The translations under genes and the position numbers were made by a program. Below are positions 1 through 9,699 of a DNA stretch of 64,000 bases, piece after piece (positions within the stretch are counted from its first letter, which is position 1; each line of letters opens with the position of its first letter). Source of the DNA: Sebastes aleutianus. Lineage: Eukaryota > Chordata > Actinopteri > Perciformes > Sebastidae. The notes below the pieces were generated by a model, which saw only the letters and a program-made list of their open reading frames with translations, searched no databases and was not told where the DNA came from. The DNA is taken from contig CAKAKS010000067.1 in the NCBI GenBank assembly GCA_916700875.1, forward strand, positions 23,394,591 to 23,458,590, read 5' to 3'.

Positions 1-1690
1 AAAACAACCGACTCTACCGTCTTTTATCCACCAGAAAGATCTGATTTAAACACTAGCTAAGTTAACTTTACAGCATATTTATAAGCAAGAGCCTCACGTT
101 ATAGGCAGGATCAACAGGTTCATAGGTTGTTTTGCTGCTCATAATATCCATGGCCTTACAGGAATGTGTTTGAACCTTGATGGCACAAAGAAATCACATT
201 CCCATGGTGCACAGAGAGAAAAATACACAGTTAACCAACCTCCCCCCCAACACCTTTTCAAGACGATAGTATCCCTGAACATATTAACATGTAAATACAC
301 TTAGATACTTTGACAATGCACTGAAATGCATATAATCTACATGCTAACTAGTCCTTTAAAGACTTTCCGCTGCTGAATGTGGATGGGAACACTTTCATGT
401 CTGGGTTTTAAAAATTAAATGTGAGGCCTCTCTTAGAATCTCCAAAAGCGTTTTTCAATTTGATGAGGGATAAGGCGATGACTGGGTTCCCCTTTCAAAG
501 GGGGAGACCCAGAGTTCAATAAGACTTCAGTCTCATTGCCTTTGCCTCCAAGTTGAAGATCTAAATGCTGGCTTTTTTTTTTTTAAAGAAAGAACCCACC
601 ACGTTAGGTGACAGATGGCAGGTTGTTATGCTGAAATACCAGTTGCTATGGTCCCCTTTTCCTCCGTAGCCTCACTTGCCATAGCTAAGCATCCTCTCTG
701 CTGGTGTACTGACTTGGAATAAGCTGACTTGAAACTACTCAGGTTGTTGTTGACAAACATGAGCCTAGATGAGTCTCCTAATCTCCCGCTCCTTTATCCG
801 CTCTTTATTGCCGTATAAACAGGCCTGAATGTGCTTAAAAACTAAACCTCTGTTTTCAGCCTTCTCTTATCTCACGCAGGGTTTAATCTAACGCCCTCTA
901 CCCTTTTTACATCTCTGCCTCCGCTAAATTCGACCATATTTTTGATTCAGCGCGTCACCATGACAACCAGTTATTTCCCATCCTTGAGCCCCCCCCCCCC
1001 CCGCTTCAGCTCCTCTTCTCCATTGATACCGCTGCCTCCCCCTTCCCCTTCTTTTTTTTTGTCCAAATAAAACAAAGCGCAGAGTGAATGCGCTCTGAGG
1101 TAGGTAAATGTATTCAGTGACATCAGCCAGGACGAGTCTATTCTGCAGGATTCCTGTACCACTTGTTTCCAGCCTTGTCTGGGGGCCGGACACTCTGTTG
1201 GGCCCATTGTCCCACGTGTATTCCACACAGGCCCGCAATTAATGGAGGCCTTGTCTAAGGCTTCTGGAGCAGAAACTGCTGTTGGGGAGGGGGACAAAAG
1301 GCGGGCAGAGCCGGGGGGCTGGGAGTTGCTATGGGAGGGCCCCCCCCTCCTTCCCTCTTTAAGGGGGGATTCAAAGGAGGGACGGAGAGCAAGCGGAGCG
1401 CTGGATGAGATGTTTAAGTGATCCCCTCTGTCTGTGCCCTCCCCTCCTGGCCCGAGATGTTTTCATACCAGCAGTTGAAAGGAAAACCTTTGCAGTATTT
1501 GATGATGAGGATGGTCATTTCACTGCCCACACGGCGGTGGTGGCCGGGTGGTGAAGAAAGCAGGGGTGTGGGTGGGGGGGCACAGCTTTCAGACCAGGTG
1601 AAGATGGAGAGGAGTGTGGCAACTAAGAGGTTTATCAAATTGTATCTATACTCTTGTTTTATATTTTGTCAGTTTTAGTTTCAGTTTTTG
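1..1690. other. Intergenic; candidate regulatory DNA, no gene
   Basis: No convincing coding exon is visible. The stretch from about 880 to 1440 looks low in repeats and is more GC-rich than its surroundings. It carries a CACGTG E-box, ATTGT/ACAAT SOX-like words and an AATTAATGG homeobox-like word, so it could be an upstream enhancer of the hes1-like gene; that is inference only. A run of about 14 C at 989-1002 and other C/G runs near 1340 are likely weak spots for sequencing. The short open frames here have no recognisable family signature. Confidence 0.35.
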
Positions 1691-1822
1691 TCAGTATAGT
1701 ACCCTATATTTATATTTATAGACCGTCTTTTAATGCATCGGGTATGTGACGGGGAGTTGCAAACTCAATTTCGTTGTACCTGTACAATGGCAATAAAGGA
1801 AATCTAATCTAATCTAATCTTT
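1690..1822 (+). mobile_element. Short LINE 3' tail
   Basis: The segment ends in a sequence like the 3' tails of fish non-LTR retrotransposons (CAATTTCGTTGTACC, then CAATGGCAATAAAGG), followed by a short AATCT tandem tail. No coding part remains. The assignment to LINE rests on the characteristic tail and its repeat end; the clade is not resolved. Confidence 0.55.
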
Positions 1823-2023
1823 TCTTTTACCATGCAATCTGTCAAATTTGTCTACACTACACGAGCTGAAGTAATTCCCAGGTACAAGGACTCAATTTAT
1901 CCACAATAAAATTACTTTATACTAATGACATGAAAGTAACCTGCTCAAGTTTATATGCAGACAATCCTGTTGCCTCATAAGGTTATAAAAGAAAATGGAA
2001 AACATACAAGAGTTAGTGAGTTA

Positions 2024-2660
2024 AACCTGCAGTAGGCAGAACATTTTTGGCATCATTGGGCAAAAACTCTATAATAACCTTTCAGCATATTGTAATTCAA
2101 GAGTTCTGAGAGGTAACTAGACTTCTGCACCTCCTCATGGCTCTGTTTTCAGGCTTTAGAAAATCTAGCTAGTGATGGGAGACTTCGGCCAATCACAGGT
2201 CATTTCAGAGAGAGAGTGTTCCTATTGGCTGTGCTCCGGCTGGTAGGCAGTGCTTGGTATTTCCTCAACTGATCTCAATATGGCTGCCATGTCTCAAACG
2301 TCCTCATTTTACAGCTAAACAGTACACTACAAGATGTTTCTGAAAAACATTTGAGGGGAGAAATATACATTACAGTAACAGAATATTGATTCATTGATCA
2401 GCGCTGCCTAGTTTGACCGTTTGATCGGAGTCCGCGAGTGATTGACAGCTGCTCAGAGACGGCAGACTCCAACTCGGCTCTGATTGGTTGTTTTTCCTCC
2501 GGTCTGTGAAATCTTGCAGATGCCATTAGGAGCACCAGAGGACACAGAGGCACATGATTTTTTTTTTCAGATTACCTGTCTCATGCACTACTGTCAGGTT
2601 ATAGTGACCGTTTTATAAAAATAACTCTTTTAAATCATATTTGCTCCATTTCTACCCAGT
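2024..2660 (+). mobile_element. Non-autonomous repeat, family A, copy 1
   Basis: About 500 bp of this segment is repeated in inverted orientation at 36889-37372, and a short piece recurs at 35096-35195. Shared landmarks include GGCATCATTGGGCAAAAA, CCTCCTCATGGCTCTGTTTTC, CAGCTAAACAGTACACTACA and GATTGACAGCTGCTCAGAGA-like words. There is no coding capacity. Termini and target duplication are not clear, so the class (MITE or SINE-like) is open. Confidence 0.7.
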
Positions 2661-5600
2661 AATGCTTTAAATAGAATAAGGACCTGTCTATCTGAGAATA
2701 GACGTCTAAGACTGAGTATCTCATTTGGATCAACGTTTAGGCTAAAAGACTCTGACCTGGACATTAAGCTCAAAACCAAAACATAATTTACGTCTTCCCG
2801 CCCCTGTTCCCCTCAACTTGTGCTTATCAGTCCCATGCTGGACCTTCTCTCTCTCTGGAGCCTCCCATCCCATCCAGGGTTCCCACACTGATACAGATCA
2901 GCCTGCGCTATAAACCTCATGTCCACATCACCGTCCGCACAATAAAGGGTTGTTTGTGGCAGAGCAGCAGGCTCGCTGAAAACAGGACCGATAGGATGTA
3001 ATTTATTGTTGCGTGGCCTCTTCTCATCTGCTGTGAGCAGAACCTCGGTGCCATTTCAAAGGAGCATCTTGTTAAAACATCCAAGTTAGAAGATTAACTT
3101 TGGCACTTTATGTGATCCCAGGAGAACAGCTGGCCACAGATACAACAGCATCACTTTCCCACTACATGTTACCTCCTCTTGTCCTGCTGAAAGCTTTACT
3201 TGAAGAAATGCAATAAACTACTTTGTGTGTTGTGAGTTTATCCTCAAAAACTCAATAACAACACGCACAACACTGTCTTTGTTCTATTATCAATGATGGA
3301 TGAGAGTTATTTTAGTAAAGAAAATATCTACACTGATAGCCACTTATCTTCAACTTTGATTGTTATAATTTGTTATAACAGATTAAACCTTTTCAGCTTG
3401 AGGTTTGACTTGATTTCATTTGACTTCATTTGATATTGACTCAGAAGTCAAGAAGCCAGCGGTGCCTGAAGTCGTCTCGCTCACACAGAGAAGAAACCGT
3501 GGATGCAAACACTGACCTGGCTTTTGGGGTCATTTCACCTCTGAGGATTTAGGAGCTTTACAGAGAGCGTTTGAAGTCTATCAGGGAGGATAGAGGCGTC
3601 CGAAGATAAACCTGGACCAGACAGAGATGTCTGTCAATAGATATATCAGTGAAACTATGCAACGAGCAGCACATGTCCCGTTTTTAGATTCAATTGCCAC
3701 ACTACTACAGATAATACATTATTTTATAGTGCTTTTTTCATAATTTACACAGCAAAACAAGCTTCAAATCAGAATAAAAGCTTTAAAATCAGTAAGCAGG
3801 GAGATAAAAGATAAAAGACTGATATCTAGAAAATTAGTGTTTGCTTTTGAAAAGTTCCACAATCTTGCAAATAAAACAGAAAGCAGCCTCATTTTAAATT
3901 TCGGTTCCTTCTGTCTCCACAATTCAATTATCCTTGAAAAAAATTCTAAATTTTAGTGTTGATGAAAAAGCAAATCCTTGCATGTAAAAATCATAAAAAG
4001 CTTTTTCTACACATACATTTATCAGCCATTAAAAAGAGGTTTAGTTGGGAATTTAGTTTAGCAAAAGAGGAATCTACATGAAAATGAAAAATAATTTTTG
4101 CTCAGTGTTATGTGCAAAATAGTGGTCTCTTTCTAATATTCGCGTATGATTTTGTACACTTTTCCCTTTCCATACAAAACAATAAAAAGCAGCTCATAAA
4201 TTTCTGTTTGACGAATCTGCAGGCTGTTTTGGTACAGTATCTACTAGTGATGAAAAAAGAGCTATTAAAGTATAAAATCTGAGTTGAAATGGTGTCAAGT
4301 TTACCTTAAGACAATATATATATATATATATATATACATTTATATATAAATAAAATACACAAACATCATAATTCAGACCATCATGCTGAACTCTATCCCA
4401 GAGAATATATGCACTGTAGATTGTCATAGTATCGTAATTAATTATATGTCCTAAACATTTTAATTATAGCAGTGACATTATTGTTATAAAACAGATTTAA
4501 CTGCTTTTATAAAAGTCAGTGAATCAATTCAGTCATTTATGGACAAAAGAAAAAACAACTTTACTAGCAAACGACAACTCGGGTTTTGATTTTTCACAAA
4601 AACAATGCAGTCGCCTAAAAGATTTTGGAGATGAACACTTCTTCTCATATCCATTAATATATCACTAAGTTAATTTTGTTGTTGTCGGTCTTGAGAAGGT
4701 TTGAGGTAACTCTTTAGCTTAGTTTCCTGCCCTCAGCCTGTGATAACAGAGCGGAGGAGTCAGAGTTCACGGCAGCGAGAGGACAGCTGAGTGTGTCAGA
4801 GATTTTCTTCTTCACTGGACATCAGGCCTGGAGTGTGTCAGAGGATGAAGTCTTCACCTCAAAGTCTGAAGCACTCAGTGACCCCCGAAAAACTGTGTGT
4901 GTGTGTTAAAAGAGAGACACACTCAGATAAAGAACCCGTACAATTGGTAGTAAGTAAAGTAAGTTCTTTAGACAGCTTTTAAATTATTCAACTTCAACAT
5001 AATGAGGAAAAAAAATCAAGATGTCCTGTTGCAGATGCAGCCCATTTTTTTGTTTAAGGGAATTATCAGGCTGTTAAACCACATTGTGTAATTGTTAATT
5101 ATATATTATATTATATATAATTAATCTCCTCCACCTCCATCACAGTTAGCTTTACTTTTAGGACATGTGGTCAGTACCTTATTAAAAAATTATGTCAGTT
5201 CCTGTGAAGTCTGATAATACAGTAAGTGACAGTGGAACAGCTGCTGGGTTTGCTGTAGGCTACATCTGAGAGTGAAGACACTTTTTTTGGTCATTTGAAA
5301 AAAGATGCCAACTAATAAAAATGTGATTTGTGATTTTTGAGTACTTTTGAGAGTGAAAAAAAACTAAAAAAAAAAAACTTGTTTAACTTTTTGTATTAAT
5401 AGGTAAATAATAATTTACTCAATAATTACCATTATTATAAAATAATAACCATGTTCATCAAAGGGTACAAAAGTCCAAAGTGACGTCTTAAATTAGTCTG
5501 ACTAAGGCCAAAACATCAAACAATAGAAATAATATAACGAAGAGGAGAAGCAACTTTTTGTAAATATGAAGCTAAAACCAGCAATGTCATTTTATGTGAT

Positions 5601-5752
5601 AAAATCAATAAAAAAACAATGAATGTATTATCAGCATTAGAACAGATTAACCACCAAAACTAATGGATTTAACGTTAATTTCAGTTTAATCTGTTGTTGC
5701 AGCTTCTGAGAGACTTTCTTTTTCTTTTTAATCAAGCAAAAAACAGCATATT
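2661..5752. other. Intergenic, AT-rich, no gene
   Basis: No exon-like open frame with a recognised domain and no RNA gene is seen. A short (AT)n microsatellite lies at about 4314-4336, and a palindromic AT-rich stretch (TATATTATATTATATATAAT) at about 5102-5121. The segment 2800-3200 is less AT-rich and could hold unannotated regulatory sequence, but nothing specific can be named. Confidence 0.4.
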
Positions 5753-6420
5753 TGATTCAAGATTCAAGCCCTTTATTGTCATTGTGTAGTAAAATGAAAT
5801 TAGATTGTGACAATCCCATAGGTGCTAATGAAAATATAATACAATAAAAAATGAGATAGTACAATATAAATATAAAAAAATATTAAAGATAATACAATAT
5901 AAAAATACAATGTGTATATTGGTGAGATGACAGTTTTGCCAGATTATTGCACAAAGTGTCCGGATAATAATATAATTATTGCACAGCGTCAGATAATTAT
6001 TGCACATAATTATTGCATAATTATTGAGTGATCAGCATATGTTATTGCACATATTTGTTTCTGCTAATAGCCCTGAGGGAAGACCCCCAAAAGTGCTTTA
6101 GTTTTCGAGATACCCCTACCGGAGGTAGAACAAAGCACAACAATGATTTTTATATTCTCTTAGGTCTCCCATATATGAAATGGATTCTTGTATAAAAATA
6201 TTTTACTGCAAAAGTGGTTAAATTGATAGATATTGTGACATAACCCATAAATTAAAAAAAGTGCAAAATGAAGCCATGCCGAATGGGAGATGATGCACCA
6301 AAACTCATGTAATTTCATAATGCATGCTCTGATTGATCCCAAATTTGATGTGATAGTGGACAGGGGGTTCCTCTATATGTGTAAAGAAACAGAATGTGAA
6401 TATATTGATGCATTGAGGAA
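5753..6420 (-). mobile_element. LINE-tail-like dispersed repeat
   Basis: The segment begins with GATTCAAGATTCAAG and CCCTTTATTGTCATTG, the reverse complement of a fish LINE 3' tail. Its second part (ACCCCTACCGGAGGTAGAAC and flanks, about 6060-6350) is repeated at about 25680-25990, showing a dispersed family. No coding region is left. Orientation is inferred from the AATAAAG-type tail lying on the minus strand. Confidence 0.55.
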
Positions 6421-6565
6421 ATACAGTACTACAAACACATAAGTACAATAAGCAGAAGGCGTATATAATATAATATATATATAATATAAGGCGTTATATC
6501 ACCAGATTAAATGAATCTCCAACACCACCAGTCTTTCCTGTAGCAGCTCTCCTCTCACCTGAGAG

Positions 6566-7083
6566 TTAAAGGGGACATATCATGCTCATCTTCAGGTTCA
6601 TACTTGTATTTTGGGTTTCTACTAGAACATGTTTACATGCTTTAATGTTCAAACAACATATTATTTTTATTTTTCTGTCTTTCTGAAGATACCTGTATTC
6701 AACCTCTATCAGAAACACTCCGTTTTAGCACATTTCATTAGAATGGCAACAGAATTGCGTTTCTAGGAAACAGCTAGGGTCCATGTTTACATCCTGTCAG
6801 CTGATGTCATTCACATCCACTGCAACCAGGAAATAAACTGGGACACATTTAGAATGTTTACGTTTAAAACTGTGAAATTGTCTAAATATTACAGATTTGT
6901 GACATCACAAATGGACAGAAATCCTGACGGCTTGTTTCAAACACAGAGTTTCTGAATACGGGCTGAGTGTATTTATGTGTGGATTGAGCGTTTTGATACT
7001 TTCACAGTATTTATATAGAACTTAAACCTGCTTTATAATATAAAGACATGAAAATTTCACTTTTTAAAATATGGGACCTTTAA
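6566..7083 (+). mobile_element. MITE, family B, copy 1 (next to hes1 promoter)
   Basis: This is a 518-bp element with imperfect terminal inverted repeats: TTAAAGGGGACATATCATG at the left, and ATATGGGACCTTTAA at the right (reverse complement TTAAAGGTCCCATAT). Two further copies lie at 17519-18015 and, inverted, at 20784-21262. Shared internal words include CTGTATTCA, AACGGAGCGTTT-like words and CTGAATACGGGCT. There is no coding capacity. TTAA at both ends could be a piggyBac-type target site or simply part of the repeat. It ends about 210 bp upstream of the hes1 TATA box. Confidence 0.8.
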
Positions 7084-7185
7084 CACACCTGACCTGCTGC
7101 AGCTGAACCACTTCTCCTCCTTTACCTGTGGAGTAAAGTCTTCTTCTATTAATGACACAGTCTCAGCATCCTCCTGCATCCTGAC

Positions 7186-7330
7186 AGGTAGCCAATGGGA
7201 GCACCTTTACGCACGAGCCCGGCACCGTGTCCCGCGCGCTCATTGGCCGGACCTGATGAAAACCACACGAGCCGCTCGCGTGCAGTCTCTCTCTCTATAA
7301 ATAGACCCGGAGGAGGCTGGAAACAGGAGC
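7186..7330 (+). promoter_or_regulatory. her6: hes1 core promoter with N-boxes and TATA box
   Basis: A TATA box (TATAAATA) lies at 7296-7303, so transcription should start near 7327. Upstream are two CACGAG N-boxes (7212-7217 and 7266-7271), a class-C-type site on the minus strand (CACGCG, read as CGCGTG at 7277-7282), and CCAAT boxes (CCAAT at 7192; ATTGG at 7242). The block around 7264-7286 (CACACGAGCCG then TCGCGTGCAGT) closely matches the mammalian Hes1 proximal promoter as I remember it; there Hes1 represses itself through such sites. The paired RBPJ sites (TGTGGGAA and TTGGGAA) expected between the ATTGG box and the N-box block are not present. Confidence 0.75.
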
Positions 7331-7526
7331 GGGACTGACTGGATGTCAGCTTTGGCGACGAGACAGAAGAAGTCACTTGTGACATTTGTCATCGTGTAAA
7401 CTGCTCCGAGGTGTGCTGCTGCCAGGAGAAGGCGGGACTCTCACTGCAACTGCACGAGGACTGCAGCTTCTTCCACACTTATATCTATTATCGATTCGCT
7501 ATTAGTTTTTAATTGCGCACCTGAAG

Positions 7527-8630
7527 ATGCCAGCCGGTACTTTGGAGAGAGCGTCTCCATCCTCTGTGGCTGCCACACCGGAGAAACCCCGTAGTCTGAC
7601 GGAGAACAGAAAGGTATCACAGCTGTTTTATTATGCTATTATTTGTTATTTTATTTTGAAACTGTCATCTGAACTGTTTTTTTAAAATATATATATATTG
7701 TTTTAATATTTCTAGTCCTCAAAACCAATCATGGAAAAGAGGAGACGAGCTCGCATCAATGAGAGTCTGGGCCAGCTGAAGACCCTCATCCTGGACGCAC
7801 TCAAGAAAGATGTAAGGAGATGAAATATCTTTATTCCAACATAAATCCAAATTAGTAACCAAATAATTATATTTATATATTATATTATATAAATATTATA
7901 TATATATCATGAGATGTCGGTCCTCTGTTCATCTGTTTGTCATTCTTTGTTTCTTAACGTATTATTATCAATTTAGTAGTATCCAGTTAATTTTTATATA
8001 TATATTTTAATTCTTTTAATTATAGGCTACTGTGTTTTGGGATTATTTGGAAATATTCGGTTGTTGTTATATTGCATTGTTTAATGAATTTCCTATCTCG
8101 TGATTTCCTTTGTTGATTTATGTAAGGTAAAAATGGTTGTAAAAGATGTGTATGGATGTTATATATAGTCTAACCATTATATATATTATAGTAACATATC
8201 AGAATAAATATTAATTTGGTGCGTCCCTTCTGTCCCTTTTAGAGCTCCAGACACTCCAAACTGGAGAAGGCAGACATCCTGGAGATGACTGTGAAGCACC
8301 TCAGGAACCTGCAGCGGTTTCAGATCTCTGGTATGTTTTAACTTTATAACTTTAACGACCATCTATCTCTGCATGTTGATGTGCCAGGCAGTAATTCTTG
8401 GATGTCTAACTTTAGATGGTAAACATGTTCCCACGGTCTCTGTGATTTACTGCTGCACCCTCAGCTGCTGTGCTCGAGACTTGAGACTTGATTTCACAAG
8501 ACCTCAACTGAATGAATAAAATCTGTTGTTTTGTTTTTGTTTTTTTAAATAAGCAAATTGTCAATTATTTAATATTATTCTTTATATTCATAAACTCTTA
8601 ATCACTCATTAATATTCTCTTTACAGTATA

Positions 8631-8706
<76 letters not shown>

Positions 8707-8856
8707 TTATCTCTCTCTCTATCTATCTCTCTATCTCTCTATCCATCTCTCTATCTCTCTATCCATCTATCTCTCTATCCATCTCTCTATCTCTCTATCT
8801 ATCTATCTATCTCTCCATCTCTCTATCTATCCATCTATCCATCTATCCATCTATCC

Positions 8857-8920
<64 letters not shown>

Positions 8921-9438
8921 CTCTATATCTATCTTTCTATCCATCTATATTAATCTCTGTATTTGTATCTTCCTCTCCAGCTGCTGTGAACACGGACCCG
9001 TCCGTTCTGGGTAAATACAGAGCCGGGTTCAGCGAGTGTGTAGGAGAGGTCACCCGCTTCCTGTCCACGTGTGAAGGGGTGACCACCGAGGTGAGGACTC
9101 GTCTCCTCAGCCACCTGGCATCCTGCGTGACCCAAATCAACACCGTCAACTTCTACACGCCTCACCCGGTTGCCCTGGGACTCGGACAGACCGGTACCCG
9201 GATCCCAGCCGCCTCCTCCGCTCCACAGGTGCCTTGCAAGAGTGGCTCGCCGATGCACGCCTCCCCAGAAGCGATGAAGCTGTACGGCGGTGGCTTCCAG
9301 GTCGTGCCCACGCCGGACGGACAGTTCGCTTTCCTCGTTCCCAGCGCGGCTCTCGTGCCTCTGGGTGCACAGAACAGCCATCACATGTCACCTGTTGCAC
9401 CTCCGGTCACCTCAGACTCTGTGTGGAGGCCGTGGTAG
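7527..9438 (+). CDS. her6: Hes1/Her6-like bHLH-Orange transcriptional repressor
   Basis: The product is a nuclear bHLH repressor that binds N-box/E-box DNA and recruits Groucho/TLE; in this family it is a Notch effector and oscillator in neural and somite progenitors. Coding exons are 7527-7613, 7716-7811, 8243-8330 and 8981-9438, all with GT-AG introns, giving 242 residues. The start ATG has A at -3. Residues 30-90 form the basic helix-loop-helix with the family proline (Pro33) and EKRRRARINESL. The Orange domain spans about 97-145 (KYRAGFSEC, TRFLSTCEG). The tail holds VPCKSGS and GGFQVVP, and ends in WRPW (239-242), the TLE-binding motif. The VPCKSGS and TSDSVWRPW segments point to Hes1/Her6 rather than Her9/Hes4. 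It is shorter than zebrafish Her6 (about 270) or human HES1 (280): the N-terminus and the region before WRPW are reduced. This suggests a diverged teleost paralogue, so the exact symbol (hes1 or her6 duplicate) is uncertain. Confidence 0.93.
8631..8950. repeat. (CTAT)n/(CTCT)n microsatellite in hes1 intron 3
   Basis: About 320 bp of CTAT units, with interspersed CTCT and CCAT variants, fill half of the 650-bp third intron. The array ends only about 30 bp before the exon 4 acceptor (8979-8980) and merges into its pyrimidine tract. Such arrays vary in length between individuals. Confidence 0.97.
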
Positions 9439-9477
9439 GACATCAGCTCAACTTGGGGGAGAAAAGGACTATCACGC

Positions 9478-9678
9478 AATAAAACATATTTTTGTACATT
9501 TTGTAAATGTTTTTTACTTGAGAGGGATGTTTACACACATTTGTGTTTTTTTTATGGACATTAGGAGATATTCTTGGCCTCTTTGCTTGCTGTGATTTTC
9601 TCTGTTTATGACACGTTTGCCTCAGGAGGAAATCCTTGAAAAGCTCTTGAACAGCACTGTATTTTTGAGATTAATAAA
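9478..9678 (+). terminator. hes1 3' UTR polyadenylation signals
   Basis: Two AATAAA hexamers follow the stop codon, at 9478-9483 and 9673-9678, giving predicted 3' UTRs of roughly 60 and 255 bases. The second sits downstream of an AT-rich UTR and is the more likely main signal. No miR-9 seed match (CCAAAG) is seen in this UTR. Confidence 0.65.
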
Positions 9679-9699
9679 ATGTTTCTATGATTGTTTACT

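Noticed and set aside
8950..9482. Long open frames overlapping hes1 exon 4 on both strands
   Set aside because: Shadow frames of the GC-rich coding exon.
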